A stretch of 54,218 bases of DNA from Methylomonas lenta (GCF_001644015.1 NZ_LUUI01000145.1:1-54218); one strand, 5' to 3'. Positions 17,555-26,935 are shown, counted from the stretch's first letter. Program-made: numbers and translations. The notes: generated by a model from the sequence alone, not told the origin.

Positions 17555-17568
17555 CATAATTGATGCCA
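17553..17568 (-). promoter_or_regulatory. Candidate sigma-54 promoter or operator palindrome
   Basis: The minus strand reads TGGCATCAATTATGCC, with GG and GC spaced by exactly 10 nt as in -24/-12 promoters. The same bases form the inverted repeat GGCAT-N5-ATGCC, which could be an operator instead. If it is the promoter, the start would fall near 17542 and remove most of the hairpin's first arm, so the two readings conflict. Confidence 0.35.
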
Positions 17569-17732
17569 AATTCTATGTGATTGTTATTTAACATAAAATA
17601 ACCACCACCCCATTAATACACCACAAAAACAGTGTATTTGACCTAAATATTACGAGCCATTTAACATAGATTAATTATTAGCACACTCCTTTGAACGCTA
17701 TTTAAGATTCAAAACTGCCAACATTAAGATTT

Positions 17733-17741
17733 TGGTATAGA
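17733..17741 (+). promoter_or_regulatory. Possible extended -10 promoter of the msh cluster
   Basis: TGGTATAGA lies about 36 bp upstream of the first msh gene and has the TGnTATAAT form of an extended -10 element. No good -35 is seen 17 bp upstream. Low certainty. Confidence 0.3.
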
Positions 17742-17776
17742 CTTTAGGCCATTACCGCTGTCACCTGTTTACTATC

Positions 17777-18742
17777 GTGCGCTTTCTGCAGAATATTTTT
17801 AACAAAACACCGCAAATCCTAGAAGGCATAGTTGCCATTAGTTTTCTGACTGCAGGCTTCAGCATTGCAGTCACGCGCTATAACGAAAACAATCGCCCAC
17901 ACTTATTGTTTTGTGCCTTCATAGACCTACCTCAACAGCAATGGTCAACCACGCTAAAAGAGATTATCGCCAATTACCGACTGGAAAATTACGCTTGCCA
18001 TGTTTTATTGAATCCAGATCAATACCGCAGCTTTGGCACTGAGGCGTTAAAAGTTGACCAACATGAAATGAGGCAGGCTGTGCGTTGGCGCATTGCTGAT
18101 ATACTGGATTATCCAGTCGAACAAGCATTTATCGATTATTACCCACTACCAAAATCTAATCGGGCTAACAGTACACCCATGATAGAGGTTATTAGCGGTA
18201 ATCAATCAGTGATTAATCCTTTTGTGCAAATCTGTCAGCAAGCTGGCCTCAAGGTCGCTGTGGTGGAAATCCAGGAAATGGCTTTACGCAATCTCGCCAC
18301 TCTATTACCGGAAAGCGAACGTGGCGTTGCAGTACTCAATTTACAACCCACTAGTGGACACATCATCATTCAACAAGCCGGCATCCTATATTTATCGCGG
18401 CGGTTTGACATGGGCTATAACCGCTTGATCGACAATAGCTTTGATAGCGAGCCCCAAATTTTGATGGAACAGGACACGTTGGCACTGGAAATTCAACGTT
18501 CGCTGGATTATGTGGAAAACTATTATGGCATTCCGCCCATCAGCAGTCTGGCGGTACTTTTAGTGCCCCATCGTACTGAGTCCATTGTCAGTAACCTGAT
18601 GACCCGTCACGGCATCACCGCCAGAGCCCTGGATTTATCAGCGATTGTCGAAGGCGAGATGATACTTACTGATGCTTTGCAAAATGCCTGCGCCCCAGTT
18701 ATTGGCGCTAGCCTGCGGCGTTTGATCGAGGGTGTCGTATGA
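17777..18742 (+). CDS. mshI: MSHA biogenesis protein MshI (PilM-like)
   Basis: A 321-residue PilM/MshI-type protein with an actin-like ATPase fold. Visible pieces are VAISFLTAGFSIAV at the N-terminus, HEMRQAVRWRIADILDYPVE (the SHS2-like insertion), and VAVLNLQPTSGHIIIQQAG in the second half. It should form the cytoplasmic part of the pilus alignment complex, binding the N-terminus of the PilN-like protein. It starts at GTG 17777 with no strong ribosome-binding site. Its stop overlaps the next start (ATGA). It heads the mshI-to-mshG run. Related to PilM of type IVa pili, but the surrounding gene order is that of MSHA. Confidence 0.88.
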   Translation: MRFLQNIFNKTPQILEGIVAISFLTAGFSIAVTRYNENNRPHLLFCAFIDLPQQQWSTTLKEIIANYRLENYACHVLLNPDQYRSFGTEALKVDQHEMRQAVRWRIADILDYPVEQAFIDYYPLPKSNRANSTPMIEVISGNQSVINPFVQICQQAGLKVAVVEIQEMALRNLATLLPESERGVAVLNLQPTSGHIIIQQAGILYLSRRFDMGYNRLIDNSFDSEPQILMEQDTLALEIQRSLDYVENYYGIPPISSLAVLLVPHRTESIVSNLMTRHGITARALDLSAIVEGEMILTDALQNACAPVIGASLRRLIEGVV

Positions 18743-19359
18743 TTCAGCAAATCAATCTGTATCATGACAATATCGATACGAGGTCACAATCAAACCTCAA
18801 TCATTATTTACTAGTGCTTATCGCCAGCGTCATGCTTTTACTCATCAGCAGCGGATTAAGCTGGTATCAGATTGCTACGCAGCAATCTAATCGTCAGCTA
18901 CTGCAAAATCAACTGCAACAGGCCACTACAGAATTATTAACGCTACAATCGCAGCTTCCTAATCCACAAAACGACGCTCTGCTTGATCAGGAAATTCAGC
19001 AAGCGCAAACTCGCTACCAAAATTTGTCACGTATTATGGAATTGCTTACAGACACGCAACAAGACCAGACCCGGGGGTTTTCTCATTACCTCAGTGCTTT
19101 GGCCGAACAAGCCGACAGCTCAGCTTGGTTAAGCCGGATTAAAATCAACACTATCAGCAACGACATCAGTTTATACGGCAGCAGCTTTCAACCCCAGCCT
19201 ATCCCATTGTTGCTGCAACGCTTGCAAACCACTTCCGCTTTCAAGAGCAGAAGCTTTGCCCGACTTAACATGCAACAATCAGATAATGCCCCGGAGCAGA
19301 TTGATTTTAGTGTCAGTTCCAGTCTTAAGCCCGATACCGAGGATAAAGATGACAATTAG
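18739..19359 (+). CDS. PilN-like MSHA biogenesis protein (MshI2)
   Basis: A 206-residue bitopic protein. The N-terminus IQQINLYHDN is the conserved PilN motif (INLxP-type) that docks into PilM/MshI. A single helix follows at about residues 23-44, then a glutamine-rich periplasmic coiled coil and a ferredoxin-like PilN domain (SRIKINTISNDISLYGSS). It overlaps mshI by 4 bp and mshJ by 11 bp, so the three are translated together. It corresponds to the second mshI gene of Vibrio and Shewanella clusters. Its role is the inner-membrane alignment complex linking MshI to MshJ. Confidence 0.85.
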   Translation: MIQQINLYHDNIDTRSQSNLNHYLLVLIASVMLLLISSGLSWYQIATQQSNRQLLQNQLQQATTELLTLQSQLPNPQNDALLDQEIQQAQTRYQNLSRIMELLTDTQQDQTRGFSHYLSALAEQADSSAWLSRIKINTISNDISLYGSSFQPQPIPLLLQRLQTTSAFKSRSFARLNMQQSDNAPEQIDFSVSSSLKPDTEDKDDN

Positions 19360-19996
19360 CCTTGAGCAATTGCAGCAGCGTTTTGACGACTTAAATCCAC
19401 GCGAAAAACTGATGACGGTTGCTGCCGTTATCGTTTTGCTGTGGGCGCTGTGGGACAATCTTATCAATCAATCCTTGCAAAGCACCCAGACCGGCCTAAA
19501 AACAGAGATTACAACACTGGAAAACAATTTGTTAAATCAACAGCAATTGATACAACAGTTGGCCGACAGCAACGATCCACAAAAAAGCAAACAGCAAAAA
19601 TTGTCAGCATTACAGGCGTCAATCAGCAATATGCAAACGCAATTGGGAGCCGGCGAGAAAAAATTTGTGCCACCGCAATTCATGAGTAACGCCCTGCGTG
19701 ACATGTTAAAACAGCAAGGCAACTTAAAACTGATAGCATTGGAGACTTTGCCTGCCAGCCCTTTTGGTGACCTCGCTCAGCCAGATCAGCAGACTATCTG
19801 GGTTTATAAACATGCTATGAAATTGACCGTACAGGGCGACTTTTTTAGTACCGTAGCTTACCTAAAATCGCTGGAAAACCTGCCCTGGCTCATTCATTGG
19901 GACAGCATAGACTATCAGGTCAAGGCCTATCCACAGGCAGAAACCCGTATCCAGGTCTATACCTTAAGTTTCGAAAAGGACTTGCTTGGTGCATAA
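19349..19996 (+). CDS. mshJ: MSHA biogenesis protein MshJ (PilO-like)
   Basis: A 215-residue PilO/GspM-like protein: a short cytoplasmic N-terminus, one helix (LMTVAAVIVLLWALWDNL, about residues 20-37), a coiled coil and a C-terminal periplasmic domain. MshJ pairs with the PilN-like protein in the alignment complex of the pilus. The ATG at 19349 is chosen because GAGGATAAAG precedes it directly; the open frame extends further upstream to 19256 but that part is inside the previous gene. The stop overlaps the start of mshK. Length and neighbour order fit well; sequence conservation in this family is low. Confidence 0.85.
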   Translation: MTISLEQLQQRFDDLNPREKLMTVAAVIVLLWALWDNLINQSLQSTQTGLKTEITTLENNLLNQQQLIQQLADSNDPQKSKQQKLSALQASISNMQTQLGAGEKKFVPPQFMSNALRDMLKQQGNLKLIALETLPASPFGDLAQPDQQTIWVYKHAMKLTVQGDFFSTVAYLKSLENLPWLIHWDSIDYQVKAYPQAETRIQVYTLSFEKDLLGA

Positions 19997-20318
19997 ACTT
20001 AAATGGCTAATCTTTTGCGCACTACCGGCTGCATTTAATGTGGATGCCGGATACCGCGATCCGACGCTACCCGGTAATCTGCCAGCTGCGCAAGCAAGCT
20101 CGGTGCCGCAACAAAACCCTGACCTGGCATTAGATTTAACCGCTATCTTAATTTCCGATTCAGGCAGGCATGCCATCATCAATGGTGTCACAGTCAAGAC
20201 CGGACAACAATTTAATAACGACACGCGTATACTCAGCATTCAGCCACGGTATGTTCTGATCAGACAGCGCAACGTCAACAAAAAACTTTACCTGGTTCCC
20301 TCTTTAAAAACCCGCTGA
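19989..20318 (+). CDS. mshK: MSHA biogenesis protein MshK (PilP-like)
   Basis: A 109-residue secreted protein with a hydrophobic signal segment (LKWLIFCALPAAFNVDAG) and the PilP/MshK start YRDPTLPGNLPAA. The rest, including ISDSGRHAIINGVTVKTGQ, resembles the HR domain that contacts the secretin. It should link the inner-membrane complex to MshL. GTG 19989 has AGGA about 8 bp upstream; a TTG directly before it is also open. It overlaps the end of mshJ and lies 1 bp before mshL. Confidence 0.85.
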   Translation: MHKLKWLIFCALPAAFNVDAGYRDPTLPGNLPAAQASSVPQQNPDLALDLTAILISDSGRHAIINGVTVKTGQQFNNDTRILSIQPRYVLIRQRNVNKKLYLVPSLKTR

Positions 20319-20319
20319 T

Positions 20320-21999
20320 ATGAAACCAATCCATCAATTTATACTTTCACTCAGTATCAGTTTGCTTTTTTTGCTCGCAGCCTGCGATACAATGCCGCCG
20401 CGCGCGCCCATGACGGATACTATTTATCCGCCTAATTCTGCGCTTTCGTCATCAGTACCCGAACCGAACCCGCCTGCAGTCGTAACGGATGCATTGATCC
20501 CCAGCTTTAACCCCAACTTGCTAAACGAATCCTACCCCAGCGGACCTGCTACGTTTAATATTTCCGTGCATGAACTGGATGCCCGCGAGTTTTTTATGAG
20601 TCTGGTGATCGATAGCCAGGAAAATATGGTGGTTCACCCTGAAGTCAGCGGGCCGATTTCTCTGGAATTAAAAAATGTCACTGTGGACCAAGTACTCAGC
20701 GCCGTACAAAAGGTTTATGGTTACGATTACAACAAAACCGACATCGGTTACATTATTTACCCGGCCAGCCTGCAAACCAAAATATTTAAAATCGACCGTA
20801 TCGATTTACAACGCGAAGGCCATTCCAATACCCGCGTATCATCCGGTCAAATCAGCAACGGTAGCAACAATTCAAACCAGTCAGGTCAAAACAACCAATA
20901 TCAAAACCAAAATCAAAGCCAGAACAGCAACGCCAGCAACAATACCTCTTCCGGCAGTTGGATAACTACCACCTCCAAAACCGATTTTTGGGATGAATTA
21001 CAGCAATCGCTGGCGGCGATTGTTGATGTTAACCCCGGCAATGACAGTGAATTAAGCAATCCCCAAACCGGCAGCAAAGTCGTTATCAATAAACAGACCG
21101 GTATTGTGGTGGTTAGCGCCAACCCTACTCAAATGCGGGAAGCGGAAAAACTCATCGCCAGCACACAAAGCCAGATTGGTCGCCAAGTCATTATTGAAGC
21201 TAAAATTCTGGAAATCATCCTGAATGATGAGCATCAAGATGGTGTCAATTGGGCCAGCGTTGTCCGTCAAGGCGGCGAGGCCTTCTTAACCGCTAGCAAC
21301 CCTTTGCCTGCTGCCGTAAGACAAACCATGGATATCTTCACGATTGGCGTCAGCTCCGGTGATTTTTATGCCTTCATTCAATTGATGGAAGGTCAAGGTA
21401 AAACCAACATTCTGTCCAGTCCACGCATCTCGACTTTAAACAACCAAAAAGCCGTCATCAAAGTCGGTCAGGATGAATATTTCATCACCGATGTTTCATC
21501 CAATAACAACTCGTCAGCCGCCACCACTACAATTACCCAAGACATTACCTGGACGCCATTTTTCTCCGGTATTGCTCTGGATGTAACGCCGCAAATTGCC
21601 GATGACAAAAACATCACACTGCATATTCACCCGTCCATTACCCGGGTAGAAAATCAAACTAAAGATTTTGCCATTAACGGCCAGGAGAACAGTATTCCGA
21701 TGGCACTCAACACCATGCGCGAATCCGACAGCATCGTGCATGCCGAGAATGGGCAGATTATTGTCATTGGTGGCTTGATGCAGGAAACCCGTGATGAAAA
21801 TCAAAAAGGTGTTTCCCTATTTTCCCGTATCCCTTATTTGGGTCATGCATTTCGTGAAGACGAAGGCAATGGCACAAAAACAGAACTGGTGATTTTATTG
21901 AAACCCACTGTTATTACTGACAATAACGATTGGCAAGCGCCCATCAAAGACAGTCGTCAGCGAATGGAACAATTAGAAAAACATCAGTTGTGGAAATAA
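20320..21999 (+). CDS. mshL: MSHA secretin MshL
   Basis: A 559-residue outer-membrane secretin. It has a lipoprotein-type signal (LLFLLAACD, cysteine near residue 22), an STN/N0-type region (FNISVHELDAREFFMSLVID), N1-type modules (VVVSANPTQMREAEKLI), and the secretin core with VIIEAKILEIIL, SSPRISTLNNQKAVIKVG and VIGGLMQE. It should form the outer-membrane ring through which the MSHA pilus passes. Between the two N-modules, about residues 172-213, is a low-complexity Asn/Gln/Ser stretch that is unusually long and probably a disordered linker. The gene sits between mshK and mshM with tight spacing. Confidence 0.93.
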   Translation: MKPIHQFILSLSISLLFLLAACDTMPPRAPMTDTIYPPNSALSSSVPEPNPPAVVTDALIPSFNPNLLNESYPSGPATFNISVHELDAREFFMSLVIDSQENMVVHPEVSGPISLELKNVTVDQVLSAVQKVYGYDYNKTDIGYIIYPASLQTKIFKIDRIDLQREGHSNTRVSSGQISNGSNNSNQSGQNNQYQNQNQSQNSNASNNTSSGSWITTTSKTDFWDELQQSLAAIVDVNPGNDSELSNPQTGSKVVINKQTGIVVVSANPTQMREAEKLIASTQSQIGRQVIIEAKILEIILNDEHQDGVNWASVVRQGGEAFLTASNPLPAAVRQTMDIFTIGVSSGDFYAFIQLMEGQGKTNILSSPRISTLNNQKAVIKVGQDEYFITDVSSNNNSSAATTTITQDITWTPFFSGIALDVTPQIADDKNITLHIHPSITRVENQTKDFAINGQENSIPMALNTMRESDSIVHAENGQIIVIGGLMQETRDENQKGVSLFSRIPYLGHAFREDEGNGTKTELVILLKPTVITDNNDWQAPIKDSRQRMEQLEKHQLWK

Positions 22000-22015
22000 T
22001 CCGGATAGTTTTGCC

Positions 22016-22924
22016 ATGTATCTGCAACATTTCGGCTTAAGCCAGCTTCCTTTTAATCTAACGCCGGACACCGAGTTTTTTTGCGACCTGCCGACACACC
22101 GGGAAGCATTGAACGTATTATTGATTGCACTGCAAAGTGGCGAAGGTTTTATCAAAATCACTGGGCCTGTGGGAGCCGGCAAGACATTGTTATGCCGCAA
22201 ACTGCTCAATGAATTACCCTCGCCTTTTGTTACCGCCTATATTGCCAACCCGCATTTATCACCCGCGGCTTTGTTTAAGGCTATAGCGGATGAACTAGGG
22301 ATAAAATACAACCGGAGCAGCGGACAAAGTCGCATTCTGACGCATCTCAACGACTATCTAATTCATGCGGCGACTCAGGCGCAACGCATAGTTTTAATCA
22401 TCGATGAGGCACAAGCCATGCCGCTGGAAACGCTGGAAGCGCTTCGCTTGCTGACCAATCTGGAAACCGAAAAACAAAAACTATTGCAGATTGTGTTATT
22501 CGGACAAGCTGAACTGGATCAGGTCTTACAAAAAAAATCGATTCGCCAATTACGCCAGCGCATTACCTTCAGTTACACACTTAAATCGCTGAACCATGCA
22601 CAGGTCAAAGATTATCTGCTGCATCGATTGCAGATTGCCGGTAACAGCCATACCGATCTATTACCGCCCTTGAGTGTCGCCGGGCTTTATTTTTTCAGTC
22701 GCGGCATTCCCCGTCTGTTGAATATCCTCACCAATAAAGCCATGTTGGCAGCCTATGGCAAAGGCCTCAGCAAAATCGGCTGGCAACAAGTGCAATTAGC
22801 CGCCCAGGATACCGATGCCACCCGCATGCGTTGGCGGCTATTAGGTTTTCGTCCGGCACTTTTAGGAATTTTGCTGCTGATAGGCGGCATTGTTTTTTAT
22901 CTGTCGCTCACCTTATCGTTATGA
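22016..22924 (+). CDS. mshM: MSHA biogenesis ATPase MshM (ExeA-like)
   Basis: A 302-residue AAA+ ATPase of the ExeA/GspA type. It opens MYLQHFGLSQLPFNLTPDTE, a standard family start; Walker A is GPVGAGKTLLC (about residues 50-60) and Walker B is LIIDEAQAM. A C-terminal helix (about residues 280-300) anchors it. In ExeA-type systems the ATPase helps the secretin assemble through the peptidoglycan. Here the periplasmic peptidoglycan-binding part of full ExeA is absent, as usual for MshM. The stop overlaps the mshN start by 4 bp. Confidence 0.92.
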   Translation: MYLQHFGLSQLPFNLTPDTEFFCDLPTHREALNVLLIALQSGEGFIKITGPVGAGKTLLCRKLLNELPSPFVTAYIANPHLSPAALFKAIADELGIKYNRSSGQSRILTHLNDYLIHAATQAQRIVLIIDEAQAMPLETLEALRLLTNLETEKQKLLQIVLFGQAELDQVLQKKSIRQLRQRITFSYTLKSLNHAQVKDYLLHRLQIAGNSHTDLLPPLSVAGLYFFSRGIPRLLNILTNKAMLAAYGKGLSKIGWQQVQLAAQDTDATRMRWRLLGFRPALLGILLLIGGIVFYLSLTLSL

Positions 22925-24009
22925 GTTTAATCAACCAGATGTTGCGTGATCTGGAACAACGCAAACCCAACAAACTCAATGCCGGCCAACCGCTAAATAT
23001 ACAATTACCGCTGTCCCCTAAAACCGGCAAAAATACAAAGTTTCTATGGATAGCGTTAGTAGCTTTAGCCGTTGTTTTTTTTGCTTATCAAGCCATCAAA
23101 CAGCCTTCAACGTCCATCATTGTCAAAAGTACTGAAGTCCCTGTAAAACAACAACCCGATAATATCGAGCTGACTAAGCCTGATGACGATATTCAAATCA
23201 GCCCTGCTCCGACTGAAGATAGGACAAATTCAGACGCTGAGCTGGTACCTGTGCAGCAGCCAACCGGCCTTGCCGAAATCACTCAGGCGCCGACTACAAC
23301 CCACGACATGCAAACAAGTGACGCTGTTGAAACTGCCCAAGCGTTAACGCCAATAGCCGCTAACAAGCCAGCTAAACCGGCGAAAGATCCTGTTTTTGCT
23401 AATAAAACCCAAAAGCAAAAAAGACAAACACCATTAACTATAAAGAGCCCCGAATCTAATACCCAAGCACTTTACCGTCAAGCGCAAAACAGCAACTCGT
23501 TACTGATGCGCAAAGAAATTCTAAAAGACTTGCTGGCTATTGATCCACAAGATTTATCGGCCCGAAATTTATTGTTGCAAACGCTATTGAAATCCAACTC
23601 CTCAGCGGAACTGGATATTTTTTTACAAGAAAGCCTGCAACTGTTTCCCAATCATTTGGCGTTCATCACCACTCAAGCCCATAGTCAGATTCAACGTAAA
23701 CAGATTGCCGCAGCCATCGCCACGCTGGAACGGGTGGATAGCAGTCAAATTAACGAACCGACTTATTTATCCCTGTTAGCCGCCGCTTACCAGCAACAAC
23801 AGCAATATCAAAAAGCAGCGGCGATTTACCAAAAGTTGACTCAAATTCAGCCGGATAAGGCTGAGCACTGGCTGGGCCTGGGGATTTGTGCGGAAAACTT
23901 ACATCACAATCAAACTGCGATTATGTCTTACCGGCAAGCATTAAATATAAATACCTTAAACAGCCAAGTTGTCGACTATATTAAACAGCGTCTCACCAGC
24001 CTGAATTAA
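22921..24009 (+). CDS. mshN: MSHA biogenesis protein MshN (TPR protein)
   Basis: A 362-residue bitopic protein. The start MSLINQMLRDLEQRKPN is the conserved MshN opening; one helix spans about residues 39-57. A long Pro/Thr/Ala-rich linker follows (about 65-190), then tetratricopeptide repeats (ILKDLLAIDPQDLSARNLLL, AAIYQKLTQIQPDKAEHWLG, AIMSYRQALNIN). The C-terminal TPRs would bind other pilus parts in the periplasm. The ATG at 22921 overlaps the mshM stop; the frame is open further upstream but inside mshM. The gene lies 7 bp before mshE. Confidence 0.9.
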   Translation: MSLINQMLRDLEQRKPNKLNAGQPLNIQLPLSPKTGKNTKFLWIALVALAVVFFAYQAIKQPSTSIIVKSTEVPVKQQPDNIELTKPDDDIQISPAPTEDRTNSDAELVPVQQPTGLAEITQAPTTTHDMQTSDAVETAQALTPIAANKPAKPAKDPVFANKTQKQKRQTPLTIKSPESNTQALYRQAQNSNSLLMRKEILKDLLAIDPQDLSARNLLLQTLLKSNSSAELDIFLQESLQLFPNHLAFITTQAHSQIQRKQIAAAIATLERVDSSQINEPTYLSLLAAAYQQQQQYQKAAAIYQKLTQIQPDKAEHWLGLGICAENLHHNQTAIMSYRQALNINTLNSQVVDYIKQRLTSLN

Positions 24010-24016
24010 ATATCCC

Positions 24017-25711
24017 ATGGAACCGCAAAAAAGAATTCGAATCGGCGACCTGTTGGTCCAACACCGCATCATTACCCACGAACAACTGATGACGGCATTG
24101 GCAGAACAGAAAAAAACCGGCCGAAAACTCGGTCGCACCCTAATTGATCTTAACTACATCAACGAAACCGATTTACTGAATTTTCTTTCCCGCCAACTGC
24201 AAATTCCATTTTTGGATATTGCCCAGTACAAACGCAAACCGGAGATTTGCCGAGAGCTGCCGGAAAATTTAGCTCGCCGCTTTCGGGTCATGTTGTTGGA
24301 AAGTAGCGATAACGATGTGCTGCTAGCAATGGCTGACCCCACTGATCTGATGAGTCTGGATGAAATCAGTCGAGCACTAAAAAAACGTATCCGTCAGGCT
24401 GTGGTGCGGGAAGCTGATCTACTCAACGCTATCGACCAAGCTTATCGCCGCACTGAGGAAATCAGCAATCTGGCTGATCAATTAAGCGATGAGTTATCCG
24501 AGCATAATTTTGATTTCACTAGCCTGCTAGCCAGTAGTGAAGTTAACGATGCCCCGGTAGTCAAGTTGCTGCAATCGATTTTTGAAGATGCAGTACAAGC
24601 TAACGCCTCTGACATTCATATAGAACCTGACGAAAAAGTATTACGTATCCGGCTACGTGTGGACGGCGTTTTAAACGAGCAGGTACTCGACAATATCAAT
24701 ATTGCCCCCGCCCTGGTAGTACGTTTAAAGTTAATGAGCGGCTTGAATATCTCTGAAAAACGCTTACCGCAAGATGGCCGGTTCAGTATTCGGGTCAAAA
24801 ATAAAGCACTGGATATTCGACTTTCCACATTGCCGATTAAAAACGGCGAATCGCTGGTAATGCGGCTGCTGGATCAATCACAAGGTTTGATGGATCTGAA
24901 CCATCTGGGTATGCCGGCTGAGTTACTGCAGCATTTCAAAACCCATATTCTTAATCCGCATGGCTTGATTTTAGTTACCGGTCCAACCGGCAGTGGAAAA
25001 ACCACCACTCTGTATGCAGCCTTGTCGGCTGTCAACGAACCGCATACTAAAATCATTACTGCCGAAGACCCTGTTGAGTACACCCTGCCCCGCGTCAATC
25101 AGGTACAAGTCAATGAAAAAGTTGGTCTGACGTTTGCCGGCGTGTTGCGCTCTGCTTTACGGCAAGATCCGGATGTTATATTAGTCGGCGAGATACGCGA
25201 CCGCGAAACTGCCGATATCGCCGTACGAGCCGCCATCACCGGCCATTTGGTATTTTCCACATTACACACGAATGGCTCGGTAGAAACCGCTACCCGACTT
25301 TTGGACATGGGGATAGAAGGTTATATTTTGGCCAGCGCCTTGAAAGTCATCATCGCGCAACGTTTAGTCAGAAAAATCTGCGACCGCTGTACCGATACCA
25401 CCCAACTGGATGAAGGCCAGCTGATCTGGCTGGAAAAGACCTTTAATCTTAAAGCGGCAAGCCTGGCTTTTAAACAGGGTATGGGTTGCCAATACTGTAA
25501 TCACACCGGTTATAAAGGTCGCATAGGTGTCTACGAATTACTGGAAATGCGCCATGAAACCCTGGATGCCTTACGCCGAAGCGATACCGCTGTCTTCACC
25601 GCTGCCGCTTATGCTACGCCAGGCTTTAAATCCTTTGCCGAACAAGCCTTAGCCCTAGTCAAACAAGGGGTTACCACGCTGGATGAATTGATTCGGATTT
25701 CCGGAGCCTAA
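24017..25711 (+). CDS. mshE: MSHA pilus extension ATPase MshE
   Basis: A 564-residue GspE/PilB-type ATPase that powers pilus assembly. The N-terminus is a MshEN domain with two candidate cyclic-di-GMP motifs, starting RIGDLLVQHRIITHEQLMTA and KLGRTLIDLNYINETDLLNF, in which the usual inner glycine is R or N. The core has Walker A GPTGSGKTTTLYAAL, the Asp box IITAEDPVEYT, Walker B ILVGEIRDRETADIA and the His box HLVFSTLHTNGS. A tetracysteine zinc motif is formed by CDRC and CQYC further on. The neighbours mshN and mshG fix the assignment. The motif changes suggest altered nucleotide affinity. Confidence 0.94.
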   Translation: MEPQKRIRIGDLLVQHRIITHEQLMTALAEQKKTGRKLGRTLIDLNYINETDLLNFLSRQLQIPFLDIAQYKRKPEICRELPENLARRFRVMLLESSDNDVLLAMADPTDLMSLDEISRALKKRIRQAVVREADLLNAIDQAYRRTEEISNLADQLSDELSEHNFDFTSLLASSEVNDAPVVKLLQSIFEDAVQANASDIHIEPDEKVLRIRLRVDGVLNEQVLDNINIAPALVVRLKLMSGLNISEKRLPQDGRFSIRVKNKALDIRLSTLPIKNGESLVMRLLDQSQGLMDLNHLGMPAELLQHFKTHILNPHGLILVTGPTGSGKTTTLYAALSAVNEPHTKIITAEDPVEYTLPRVNQVQVNEKVGLTFAGVLRSALRQDPDVILVGEIRDRETADIAVRAAITGHLVFSTLHTNGSVETATRLLDMGIEGYILASALKVIIAQRLVRKICDRCTDTTQLDEGQLIWLEKTFNLKAASLAFKQGMGCQYCNHTGYKGRIGVYELLEMRHETLDALRRSDTAVFTAAAYATPGFKSFAEQALALVKQGVTTLDELIRISGA

Positions 25712-26935
25712 ATGCCAAACTTTAGCTATAAGGCCCGCGACAGTAACGGTAAACTCATCGACGGCAGACTGGATGCGCAAAGCATGCAAATGGCCGCACA
25801 AACTCTCAACAACCGTGGCTTAATTCCAATCAGTATTCAGCCAGCTGCCAATAAAATTGATCTATTGCAACAGTTTGCCTCCTGGAATGCCCTACGCGAA
25901 CTGAATATTAACGACTTAATGCTATTCAGTCGGCAAATGTACAGTCTGACCAAAGCCGGTGTGCCTTTAAGTCGGGCCATCAACAGCCTAACCGAATCTT
26001 GTCGCAACATGGCGTTAAAACAGGCTTTGACGAATATCAGTCGGCAGCTGGAATCGGGCCAATCGTTATCGCAAGCCATGTCGCAACATGACAAGATTTT
26101 TCCCTTGCTCCTGATTAGCATCATCAATGTGGGTGAAACCACTGGAGGACTGGAGCAGGCGTTTTTCCAAATAAGTCATTACCTGGAGCGGGAAAAAGAA
26201 ACCCAAACCCGCATAAAATCGGCCTTACGCTATCCAACGATGGTCATTTTTGCTATCACTATTGCCATGATCATCGTCAACATTTATGTCATCCCGGCTT
26301 TTAAGGGTGTTTTCGACAAAATGGGCGCTCAACTTCCCTGGCAAACCCAATTACTGATGGGTATTTCTGACTTTACTGTGCATTACTGGCCGCACATATT
26401 GGCTGGTTTGTTTGCTATGGGCTTAGTGGTTTCAAAATATCTGCAAACAGCCAGCGGACTGCAACATTGGCATAAATTACAGCTCAAAATTCCGGTGATA
26501 GGCAGCATCATCCAACGCGGCACCATGGAACGTTTTTCGCGTTCATTTGCCATGACGCTTAGTGCAGGTGTGCCGTTAATTCAGGGAATTGCCGTCGTCG
26601 CCAAAGCTGTTGGCAACGAATACATCGGCGCTAAATTGCAAAAAATGCGCATCGGCATCGAAAAAGGCGACAGTATCAGCCGCATGGCTAAAAGTATCGG
26701 CTTATTCCCACCGCTGGTGATTCAGATGATTATGGTCGGCGAGGAATCCGGTAACATCGCTGAAATGTTGGAGGAAGTAGCGGATTTTTACGAAGGCGAA
26801 GTGGGTATGGAATTAAAAAACCTCTCCAGCGCCATCGAACCTTTTTTGATCATCATTATTGGTGTGATGGTACTAGGGCTGGCATTAGGCATTTTTCTAC
26901 CGATGTGGGATTTGTCGACCAATGTGCATCGTTAA
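25712..26935 (+). CDS. mshG: MSHA platform protein MshG (GspF/PilC-like)
   Basis: A 407-residue inner-membrane platform protein with two GspF repeats (about residues 67-190 and 270-392). Visible are LMLFSRQMYSLTKAGVPLSRA, GLEQAFFQISHYLEREKET and the second copy FSRSFAMTLSAGVPLIQG. Three membrane helices lie near 170-192, 220-240 and 372-394. It should turn under the action of MshE and feed pilin into the fibre. It begins directly after the mshE stop and ends the first half of the cluster. Downstream lie repeated palindromes and the convergent MshQ-like gene. Confidence 0.93.
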   Translation: MPNFSYKARDSNGKLIDGRLDAQSMQMAAQTLNNRGLIPISIQPAANKIDLLQQFASWNALRELNINDLMLFSRQMYSLTKAGVPLSRAINSLTESCRNMALKQALTNISRQLESGQSLSQAMSQHDKIFPLLLISIINVGETTGGLEQAFFQISHYLEREKETQTRIKSALRYPTMVIFAITIAMIIVNIYVIPAFKGVFDKMGAQLPWQTQLLMGISDFTVHYWPHILAGLFAMGLVVSKYLQTASGLQHWHKLQLKIPVIGSIIQRGTMERFSRSFAMTLSAGVPLIQGIAVVAKAVGNEYIGAKLQKMRIGIEKGDSISRMAKSIGLFPPLVIQMIMVGEESGNIAEMLEEVADFYEGEVGMELKNLSSAIEPFLIIIIGVMVLGLALGIFLPMWDLSTNVHR

